A stretch of DNA of 44,009 bases, from contig DJWY01000024.1 of NCBI GenBank assembly GCA_002448305.1, forward strand, positions 1 through 44,009, given 5' to 3'. This stretch comes from Selenomonadales bacterium UBA7018. Lineage in GTDB: Bacteria > Bacillota > Negativicutes > Selenomonadales > Selenomonadaceae. Under the pieces are notes generated by a model. It saw nothing but the letters and a program-made list of their open reading frames with translations, was not told where the DNA came from and did not search any database. Shown in pieces: positions 1 to 5,692 of the stretch (position 1 is the stretch's first letter; each line of letters opens with the position of its first letter). The translations under genes were made by a program, and so were the position numbers.

Positions 1-1
1 A

Positions 2-118
2 ACTTTACTTTACCACAACACTGATAACATTTCCGTTAAAGAATTCTTCGCGACTTTCGACCGCGCCGTTGAGGATTTCAAAAAACAATTTGAGGAGCTT
101 AAAGATGAAAGTAATTGA
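2..118 (+). CDS. C-terminal fragment of an unidentified protein (5' end outside window)
   Basis: An open frame enters from the left edge and stops at TGA 116-118. It encodes 38 residues with a charged, probably helical C-terminus (EDFKKQFEELKDESN). The stop overlaps the start of the next frame (ATG 105), which is typical of translationally coupled genes in phage or element modules. Codon use (GAG GAT TTC AAA) looks coding. No family is recognised from this tail. Confidence 0.55.
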   Translation, partial: TLLYHNTDNISVKEFFATFDRAVEDFKKQFEELKDESN

Positions 119-380
119 TTCCAAATCGTATCTAGTCGCCGAGCTTGCGTTGCCTTACGACCACACAAAATTTTTCAGGGTCTACAAGTCAGACCATTTG
201 GGCTATCTCTTTCGCCCGATGAACCTTGCTAGCTGTCTCAACACCCAATACCCCACTAATAATTATTTCACTAAAAATGCTCGCAGAATGGTTTTCCCTA
301 ATACCAATGCTAATCGCAACCCGCTTTTTGACGAATGTAGCCTTAAACCGTTTAACAGAATTGGTCTCCCTGTATATTGA
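105..380 (+). CDS. Hypothetical protein, possibly frameshifted
   Basis: ATG 105 follows a GAGGAG ribosome binding site at 92-97 and overlaps the end of the upstream frame. The first ~40 residues (MKVIDSKSYLVAELALPYDH...) look like normal protein. After about position 220 the composition becomes Asn/Arg/Pro-rich and looks out of frame, while a second frame opening at 223 continues with normal composition. Either this is a 91-residue protein, or the 5' part of a gene whose reading continues in the 277-633 frame after a shift. No family is recognised. Confidence 0.45.
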   Translation: MKVIDSKSYLVAELALPYDHTKFFRVYKSDHLGYLFRPMNLASCLNTQYPTNNYFTKNARRMVFPNTNANRNPLFDECSLKPFNRIGLPVY

Positions 381-633
381 TTTTTCACATGAGGACAATG
401 ACAAAATAACTATCGCAACTGAATTCAATGTTTGGGTTAAAGATAAAGTATTGCCGTTCTTCCTCGCCGATGAATCGCCAGTTAAAGTTAAGGAGCCGGC
501 CGAACGTGGATTGCTAGAAAAGCTTGCCGAAGTAGTCGACGTGAGAACAGAGGATTTACTCAACGCTATTTTGCATTTGCGCGAAGATAATTTCCGCGAA
601 CGCCAAGCCGATTTAAAGGAGATATTATCATGA
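277..633 (+). CDS. Hypothetical protein (start uncertain)
   Basis: The frame is open from 223 to TGA near 633 and overlaps the ATG of the next gene. From about residue 15 it reads as plausible protein with a charged C-terminal half (SHEDNDKITIATEFNVWVKD, then ERQADLKEIL). No convincing ribosome binding site precedes the possible starts at TTG 226, ATG 277 or ATG 304. That is why a frameshift fusion with the preceding frame is considered. It is tightly coupled to the next gene and therefore probably part of the same unit. No family is recognised. Confidence 0.5.
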   Translation: MLAEWFSLIPMLIATRFLTNVALNRLTELVSLYIDFSHEDNDKITIATEFNVWVKDKVLPFFLADESPVKVKEPAERGLLEKLAEVVDVRTEDLLNAILHLREDNFRERQADLKEILS

Positions 634-1616
634 TTGAAACTAGAGAAGATGTCACCCGCGTGCTTTTGGACGCTGGCTTTGAGAACTTCAGCACCGACCG
701 GATTAGCGGGCAAGCCGTCTTAATGTTCCGTTGCTTTTGTATGGAGTATGGCGAAGAAAATTTGAAACGGGCGATTGCGGAAAGTTTCCACCGTTACTCC
801 GGTCGCGATGACACTTTGCGCGAAGCCCTTTACATTAAATCCGCGTGGCATGATGTCTTCGACACGTTGCTTGATAATTTGAAACGCTCCAAAGTCAACA
901 TTCCGGCTTACAAAATCAATCCGCCTGGTCACGTCTACCACGACGGCGTTATTGATATTTTTCGGGCTGGTAATTCGTATCTTATCCGCTTAGATGACCT
1001 TAGACTTCGTTTGACGGGCATAGCTACACCGGAAGAGATTCGCGGCGCGGTGACTGTCGGCTACTTCGACGGCGATAGCTATTTTCTAGCCTTGAAGGAC
1101 GTTACGGCGGTTCTTGGCAAGCTCAAAGGCACTGAAAATTTAATCAAATATTTTAGGTTAAAAATTCTTATGGAGCCGACGCCAGGCAAAGTGATTCCGG
1201 TTGACTTCGACATTAAGCCTTGCGAATTCGCGGATTATCGCGGCGGCGAGTTTAGGATTTATAAAGGTGAAGGCTTTGGAGAAAATAAATTCTTCGTGCG
1301 TCCGCAGGAAATTGCCGATTTGATTGAAGAGCGTCATTGGTTCGCGCCTAAACCTTTTGTTGAGACGGCTTTAACCGCTGGACTTTTCGAGCGCAAAGGG
1401 CAACAGTATTGCCGATTGAATTACGCTGGATATATCGTGCGACATTATCTGACGCGGCTGTGGAACGGCAAGAACGAAGCTAACGACTTCATTGTTAAGG
1501 GTTGGGCTTTTATCGATTGGTTTGAAAAGTTTTATCCCGACTTCCTTAAAAGGCACGTTGCCTACGTCTGCGGAGCGATTAAGCCGCCCGATACTGACTT
1601 TGAAGAGCCGGTGTGA
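630..1616 (+). CDS. Hypothetical 328-residue protein of the accessory module
   Basis: ATG 630 follows AAAGGAGA with good spacing. The 328-residue product is soluble, with no signal peptide or membrane segment. The N-terminal ~95 residues are helical and charged. The middle (about 100-215) looks beta-rich (HVYHDGVIDIFRAGNSYLIR). The C-terminal third is aromatic-rich, with GWAFIDWFEKFYPDFLKRH near the end. It sits upstream of two Cys-motif proteins, a nuclease and SSB. A role in replication or recombination of a mobile element is possible by context only; no domain was identified. Confidence 0.75.
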   Translation: MIETREDVTRVLLDAGFENFSTDRISGQAVLMFRCFCMEYGEENLKRAIAESFHRYSGRDDTLREALYIKSAWHDVFDTLLDNLKRSKVNIPAYKINPPGHVYHDGVIDIFRAGNSYLIRLDDLRLRLTGIATPEEIRGAVTVGYFDGDSYFLALKDVTAVLGKLKGTENLIKYFRLKILMEPTPGKVIPVDFDIKPCEFADYRGGEFRIYKGEGFGENKFFVRPQEIADLIEERHWFAPKPFVETALTAGLFERKGQQYCRLNYAGYIVRHYLTRLWNGKNEANDFIVKGWAFIDWFEKFYPDFLKRHVAYVCGAIKPPDTDFEEPV

Positions 1617-1628
1617 GGAGTGAATTAA

Positions 1629-1820
1629 ATGGATAAATACAAGGTGGCATTTTTTAAGCTGTATGAAGAGTACCGAGAAATAGGAGATTGCGGCGATTGC
1701 CCCGTTATCGATAACGGCGACGGCACTTGCCCCGCGCTTTATGCGGACGGCTCCGGCTCCGACGAATCACTTTGCCGCGAACAGATTCTTAATTGCTATA
1801 TGAGAATGCAAAATGACTGA
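1629..1820 (+). CDS. Small Cys-motif protein, probably metal-binding
   Basis: ATG 1629 is preceded by GTGAGGAG. The 63-residue product carries CGDCPVIDNGDGTC plus two further Cys (CREQILNC), enough for one structural zinc site. The C-x2-CPV-x(n)-G-x-C pattern recurs in the next gene, so the two are probably related small proteins. It overlaps that gene by 8 nt. The function is unknown; in this context it may be an accessory protein of a mobile element. Confidence 0.7.
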   Translation: MDKYKVAFFKLYEEYREIGDCGDCPVIDNGDGTCPALYADGSGSDESLCREQILNCYMRMQND

Positions 1821-2055
1821 TAACGAAAAGAAACTCCGTCGGGCGTTGGAATGGCTGATTAACCTGCACGAAGACGCTATCAACAGAGACGGCGACTATT
1901 GCCACGAATTTTGCCCCGTGCGCAATAAATCAGGATATTGCCTTGCAGAGACCATTGAAGAATATTTTGACGCAGAGCTTGACCATTGGGAACGCGACTA
2001 TCAAAAGTGCATGGAATTGCAAGTGGATTATTACACGGAAAAAGCTAACGGATAG
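1813..2055 (+). CDS. Small Cys/His-motif protein related to its upstream neighbour
   Basis: The 80-residue frame starts at ATG 1813 inside the end of the previous gene, indicating translational coupling. Its core CHEFCPVRNKSGYC matches the neighbour's CGDCPVIDNGDGTC in layout (CPV followed by G-x-C). A helical, acidic and aromatic C-terminus follows (EEYFDAELDHWERDYQK), with another Cys. It is probably a small zinc-binding protein. No named family is recognised. Confidence 0.68.
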   Translation: MTDNEKKLRRALEWLINLHEDAINRDGDYCHEFCPVRNKSGYCLAETIEEYFDAELDHWERDYQKCMELQVDYYTEKANG

Positions 2056-2066
2056 GGGGTTTGGAG

Positions 2067-2576
2067 ATGTATCAAGAAAAAAGTTTCCAGACGACGAAAG
2101 GCAATGTCGGCGAAAAAATATACCGCACAATCCGCGAAAGCGACGGTTATACCTTAGCGCACATGTTCAAAGATTTTCCAAATGGCGCGGGCATTAGAGA
2201 CGTTGATTTTATCTGTCAAAATGAAACGCGAACTTTTCTCGGCGAAGTTAAAGCCCATGACATGAAAACTTTTCACGGTGAGCCGGTCTTCTTCTTGAAA
2301 AAGCAGGAATTCACGCGCTCAACCAAATTTGCCAAGCAACAGGAAAGAGACATTGAATTTGCCTTTGTAGATAGCGTCACCAATAAAGTCTATATCGCTC
2401 CTGCCAAACGCCTTAAGCAAATTTTTAACTGTCACATGTTGCGCTTCCCTATGGAGACAAAGCTCCCCTATGGTGTTTGCTGGGCATTTCATGTCGGGCA
2501 ATTCAACGAAGTCAGAGATATTCCCACACATCTTATTCCGGTTCTTCGCAACGCTCAAATACCTAATTGGAAATAA
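2067..2576 (+). CDS. Putative PD-(D/E)XK-fold nuclease
   Basis: ATG 2067 is chosen over the in-frame TTG 2061 because AGGGGGT (2054-2060) lies at the right distance. The product has 169 residues. It opens with a helical GNVGEKIYRTI segment, followed by the catalytic arrangement of restriction-like endonucleases: IRDVDFI (D45, D47), then GEVK with E60 and K62. This spacing fits Holliday-junction-resolvase-like or phage recombination nucleases. It lies 12 nt upstream of ssb, supporting a DNA-metabolism role. The fold call rests on this motif only, and substrate specificity cannot be told. Confidence 0.65.
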   Translation: MYQEKSFQTTKGNVGEKIYRTIRESDGYTLAHMFKDFPNGAGIRDVDFICQNETRTFLGEVKAHDMKTFHGEPVFFLKKQEFTRSTKFAKQQERDIEFAFVDSVTNKVYIAPAKRLKQIFNCHMLRFPMETKLPYGVCWAFHVGQFNEVRDIPTHLIPVLRNAQIPNWK

Positions 2577-2588
2577 GGAGATGTTTTC

Positions 2589-2993
2589 ATGAATACAGTT
2601 AATTTAACCGGCAACCTCACCCGCGACCCCGAACTCCGCCACACGCAATCCGGCAAGACTTTATGCCGTTGCGGTATCGCCGTCAATCGCACGAAAGACA
2701 CCGTTGACTTCTTCAACCTGCTCGCGTGGGATAAAACCGCCGAATTTATTAGCCAATGGTTTAAGAAAGGCAATGGCATTGAAATCGTCGGGCGGCTTCA
2801 ATCGTCGTCCTACGAAAAAGACGGCGTCAAGCACACTGCCGTTGATGTCGTCGTTCTTAGTGCTGAATTCCCTAAATCTAAACCACAAGATTCTGATTCA
2901 ACGCCGCGCCGCGAAGATAAGCCGCAACCGCGCAGTAATACTCGTGACGACTTCGACGGCGAACCCATTGACCCTAACGACATGCCCTTTTAA
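2589..2993 (+). CDS. ssb: Single-stranded DNA-binding protein
   Basis: The 134-residue product has a complete OB-fold SSB domain (MNTVNLTGNLTRDPELRHT near the start, VDFFNLLAWDKTAEF, GRLQSSSYEKDGVKHTAVDVVV). A disordered charged linker from about residue 100 leads to an acidic tail ending DPNDMPF, equivalent to the DDIPF partner-binding tip. The start follows AAGGAG. It is shorter than a typical housekeeping SSB (~160-175 aa). Together with its neighbours this suggests the SSB of an integrated phage or element rather than the main chromosomal one. Confidence 0.93.
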   Translation: MNTVNLTGNLTRDPELRHTQSGKTLCRCGIAVNRTKDTVDFFNLLAWDKTAEFISQWFKKGNGIEIVGRLQSSSYEKDGVKHTAVDVVVLSAEFPKSKPQDSDSTPRREDKPQPRSNTRDDFDGEPIDPNDMPF

Positions 2994-3041
2994 GAAAATT
3001 CCCTTCTAATATTCGCCCACTTTCTTTTTGGAGGCTGAATC

Positions 3042-3233
3042 ATGAAAAAGACCATAAGTCACGAAATGTTTTTAAGCTTAATCTCCGATATTCGCGTTGT
3101 CATCGACGTGCTTGTTGAGAACAACCTTATTTCCAACGCTGACTTTGTCGCCCGCCGCGATAAGGTTTATGATGAACTTGACAGTTTGTCCGTCCACGAC
3201 GACAAAGAAAAGGATTTGCATACCGCTGACTAA
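3042..3233 (+). CDS. Small hypothetical protein
   Basis: ATG 3042 follows TTGGAGGC with ideal spacing. The 63-residue product is helical and acidic toward the C-terminus, with no Cys and no membrane segment. It is the last forward gene of the accessory module. Its stop lies a few bases from the right-end hairpin of the IS605-type element, so the element inserted directly downstream. No family is recognised. Confidence 0.65.
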   Translation: MKKTISHEMFLSLISDIRVVIDVLVENNLISNADFVARRDKVYDELDSLSVHDDKEKDLHTAD

Positions 3234-3246
3234 GGGGGCTACGTAA

Positions 3247-3275
3247 ACATCCCCACGCCTAAAGGCGGGGGCTTT
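3247..3275 (-). ncRNA. OmegaRNA-like 3' hairpin / right end of the element
   Basis: On the reverse strand, just after the tnpB stop, GCCCCCGCC-TTTA-GGCGTGGGG forms a stem (3251-3271) with one mismatch, followed by ATGTTTACG. A GC-rich hairpin at the tnpB 3' end, just before the element boundary, is the hallmark of the omegaRNA scaffold in this family. The ~16-20 nt beyond it would be the guide. The boundary and guide are inferred, not proven. Confidence 0.5.
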
Positions 3276-3281
3276 CGACAA

Positions 3282-4184
3282 TTAAAAAATTTTAATTCGT
3301 CGGGGCTGGTTTACACAGCCTCTATCCTGTAAAGCCGCAAGGCTTATCAGGCTACATTTTCGCAAAATATTCAATGCTCCGTTCACATCGGCATTCAGGA
3401 CAAATCCTGTCGCCGATTTATATTGTCCGCGAGTAATTCTTCTGCCGCTAAATTTGTACGGTTGCGAATTATTTGCGTCGTAGGTCGGCAAAAAGTCATC
3501 GTCAAAGAAACTCGCCTTTGACGTGTAACTCTCTTCTTGCTCCACGTATCGAATCTCGTACAGTTCGCAAAGATATTTGAGTTTTTTACAGAGCTTGCCG
3601 TGCGGAATTTGAACGAAGTTTTGATTATTCTGCTTGCCAATATTAATTTCTATTTTCCAGTCGGCATTATAACCGACGACGATATTGCCAATCCGATTTT
3701 CAACGCAGTAATCGACGATTCGCCTTGCCGCAACGCTCATTGCGTGATTCACTCGCCGATTGCGCTTTCGCAGGTTCAAATATTGCCGTCGAGTAAAAAA
3801 TTTTATCCCGTGTTTGTCCTTCTCTGATTGCAATCTTGCATTTTCCTTGTTGAACAAGCGGTTATAACTTTTGAGATTTTTCCCATCGACGATAAACGCC
3901 GACCCGCCGCTTGTAACACTCGTTGCCAGATTATCCAATCCTAAGTCGATACCCAAAAATTTATTGGGGTCTAAATCAGTTTCAATCGGTTCCTTGTCGT
4001 AGACCAATTCCAACTCAAAGAATTGAGCTTTGAACTTCGGGTGAATTCTGATTTCTTTAATCAATTTGCTGTCAATGTGCGGTGGAACTCGGAATTTCAG
4101 TGCCATTGGCAGAAAAAAAAAACCGTCTTTAGTGCCGAGCGATTTGTAATTCTCACTCTCTTTGCAAATGTGATAATTAGCCAA
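3282..4184 (-). CDS. tnpB: TnpB-like RNA-guided nuclease, truncated and internally deleted
   Basis: The 300-residue frame from TTG 4184 keeps the RuvC-like triad: FLGIDLGLDN (D80), EQEESYTSKAS (Glu near 219) and LNADVNGALN (Asp near 267). The usual CxxC zinc-finger cysteines are absent, as in one known TnpB subgroup. The same frame stays open to 4256 and encodes YNEALYSVRQFYF, a typical internal TnpB segment, so the true N-terminus is missing. After ESENYKSLGTK the protein jumps to DGFFFLP, skipping most of the usual region there. It is therefore degenerate (TnpB is usually ~370-410 aa), and activity is doubtful. Confidence 0.85.
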   Translation of the reverse strand: MANYHICKESENYKSLGTKDGFFFLPMALKFRVPPHIDSKLIKEIRIHPKFKAQFFELELVYDKEPIETDLDPNKFLGIDLGLDNLATSVTSGGSAFIVDGKNLKSYNRLFNKENARLQSEKDKHGIKFFTRRQYLNLRKRNRRVNHAMSVAARRIVDYCVENRIGNIVVGYNADWKIEINIGKQNNQNFVQIPHGKLCKKLKYLCELYEIRYVEQEESYTSKASFFDDDFLPTYDANNSQPYKFSGRRITRGQYKSATGFVLNADVNGALNILRKCSLISLAALQDRGCVNQPRRIKIF

Positions 4185-4282
4185 GTAGTTTAAATATTTT
4201 TTCTCGGCAAAGTAGAATTGGCGGACGCTATAGAGAGCTTCATTGTAGCATAATCGCTAGCTTTTTCAACTAAAAGCAAGAG

Positions 4283-4313
4283 CGGTAAACCTAATATTTT
4301 TTAAGGTTGACAA
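4283..4313 (+). promoter_or_regulatory. BirA biotin operator
   Basis: CGGTAAACC (4283-4291), 13 nt spacer, then GGTTGACAA (4305-4313). The arms form an imperfect inverted repeat of the BirA type (TTGTnAACC...GGTTnACAA). The 13-nt spacing between AACC and GGTT is as I recall for Firmicutes operators. The right arm overlaps the -35 element of the bioY promoter, so biotin-loaded BirA would block transcription. Confidence 0.72.
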
Positions 4314-4335
4314 AGCAACTACGAGAATATATCAT
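4307..4335 (+). promoter_or_regulatory. Sigma-A promoter of bioYD
   Basis: TTGACA (4307-4312), a 17-nt spacer and TATCAT (4330-4335) lie 37 nt upstream of the bioY start. The -35 lies inside the right arm of the BirA operator. Confidence 0.7.
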
Positions 4336-4371
4336 TTGCAACGCTGATTATATTCTTGTGGAGGTTTTTTG

Positions 4372-4920
4372 ATGAAAACATTTAGCGTTAGAGAACTGAC
4401 TTTTGCAGCATTATTCGTAGCATTGATAGTAATAGGAACTTTCGTAAGAATTCCTGTCGGCGGCGACTATTACACCTTGCAATTTTTGTTTACGTTGCTT
4501 GCGGGATTGGTTTTGGGCGAAAAACTCGGAACTTTATCTGTAACAGCGTATGTTTTACTGGGCTTGCTCGGTGTTCCGGTTTTTGCGTCTGGAGGCGGGC
4601 TTGCATATCTCTTTCAGCCAACTTTCGGCTATTTAATCGGATTTATTTTGCAAGCGTGGTTTTGCGGGCGATTTTCGCGAAGAATTTCCGACGTAACATT
4701 TAGAAATTTGCTGTTAATAAACTTCGGCGGCATGCTGATAGTCTATGTAATCGGAATGGCTTGGTTTTATATCGTCTCCAATTTTATAATCAACGCGCCA
4801 ATAGCATTTTGGACAATGTTTTTCTATAGCTTTGTTTTACAGGTCGTGCCCGACGGATTACTTTGCGTCGCGGCGGCGGCTTTAGCTCTACGCTTTAATA
4901 AGTCGAATTTATGGTTGTGA
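4372..4920 (+). CDS. bioY: Biotin transporter S component BioY
   Basis: ATG 4372 is used because GTGGAGG (4359-4364) is well spaced. The 182-residue product is strongly hydrophobic with about six membrane segments. It shows BioY signatures: RELTFAALFVALI at the N-terminus, GGDYYTLQFLFTLLAG, LLGLLGVPVFASGGG, FQPTFGYLIGF and the C-terminal QVVPDGLLC. BioY captures biotin as the substrate-binding subunit of an ECF transporter; the ATPases are not in the window. It is the first gene of a BirA-controlled operon, 4 nt ahead of bioD. Confidence 0.93.
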   Translation: MKTFSVRELTFAALFVALIVIGTFVRIPVGGDYYTLQFLFTLLAGLVLGEKLGTLSVTAYVLLGLLGVPVFASGGGLAYLFQPTFGYLIGFILQAWFCGRFSRRISDVTFRNLLLINFGGMLIVYVIGMAWFYIVSNFIINAPIAFWTMFFYSFVLQVVPDGLLCVAAAALALRFNKSNLWL

Positions 4921-4924
4921 TAAA

Positions 4925-5596
4925 ATGAGCAAAAAAATTTTCGTTACAGGAACCGGAACCGACGTTGGAAAAACTTTCGTAGCCGCTTTGATGATAAAAA
5001 AACTTCGCGAGGCGGGAATTTCTGCCGGATATTATAAAGCGGCGGCATCGGGCGACGAAATTGAAAATATTCCTGCCGATGCCTTTTATGTAAAGAAAAT
5101 CGCCGGCTTGAATTGCGATATGAAAAATTTTGTCTCGTATTCCTATACAGAATCAGTTTCGCCACATTTGGCTGCTAAGATTTTTAATCGTCCAATAGAA
5201 ATTTCCGTGATTAAAAGAGATTTTGCGGCGGCGGAGAAAAATTTTGATTTTCTGACGGTCGAAGGGAGCGGCGGCATAATTTGCCCGTTGCGCTTTGACG
5301 ATAAAATTTTAATGCTTGATGACGTGATTAAAAATCTAAATTTGTCCGTCGTAGTTGTCGTTGATTCTAAACTCGGCGAAATAAATTCTGCCGTATTGAC
5401 TGTTGAGCATTTGCTTTCTAAAAAAATTCCCGTCAAGGGCTTGATATTCAATCGCTTTGATGAAAAAAATTTGCTACACGTCGACAACAAGAACGTTATC
5501 GAAAAAATTACAAAGTTGCCTGTGCTTGCAACCGTGAAAAAAAATATCGCCGACCTTGATATTTCAATCGAAAAATTAACTGCAGTCTATGAATAA
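4925..5596 (+). CDS. bioD: Dethiobiotin synthetase
   Basis: The product has 223 residues, usual for BioD, which forms the ureido ring of dethiobiotin from DAPA, CO2 and ATP. The P-loop GTGTDVGKT spans residues 9-17. Lys38 (YYKAAASG) corresponds to the substrate/phosphate lysine, and VEGSGG lies near 113-118. The usual KPV(Q/A)SG is changed to KAAASG, a mild divergence. It is cotranscribed with bioY and ends at a terminator. No bioA, bioF or bioB is visible, so the rest of the pathway is elsewhere or absent. Confidence 0.93.
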   Translation: MSKKIFVTGTGTDVGKTFVAALMIKKLREAGISAGYYKAAASGDEIENIPADAFYVKKIAGLNCDMKNFVSYSYTESVSPHLAAKIFNRPIEISVIKRDFAAAEKNFDFLTVEGSGGIICPLRFDDKILMLDDVIKNLNLSVVVVVDSKLGEINSAVLTVEHLLSKKIPVKGLIFNRFDEKNLLHVDNKNVIEKITKLPVLATVKKNIADLDISIEKLTAVYE

Positions 5597-5605
5597 ATTA
5601 TAATA

Positions 5606-5641
5606 AAACTCCTGAACCTTTCGAGGCGCGGGAGTTTTTTT
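5606..5641 (+). terminator. Rho-independent terminator of bioYD
   Basis: AAACTCC (5606-5612) pairs with GGAGTTT (5631-5637), with an inner CCT/AGG helix, followed by a T run to 5641. Confidence 0.8.
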
Positions 5642-5692
5642 GACGCCAAAATTTTTCTGTGATAAACTGGCGGCGAAATGGAGGTTGAAATT

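Larger units (their letters stand above)
3237..4256 (-). mobile_element. Decayed IS605/IS1341-type element (tnpB only)
   Basis: A reverse-strand tnpB-like gene is followed at its 3' side by a compact right-end hairpin, with no tnpA in the window. The left part is truncated. Readable TnpB sequence extends upstream of the first start codon to a stop at 4257-4259 and no further, and the N-terminal ~40 residues expected of TnpB are absent. The element separates the phage-like genes (left) from the biotin operon (right). The exact left end cannot be fixed. Confidence 0.7.

Noticed and set aside
189..713. Reverse-strand open frame of 174 codons
   Set aside because: It overlaps two forward frames with better ribosome binding sites; its Ser/Arg/Lys-rich composition looks like an antisense shadow.
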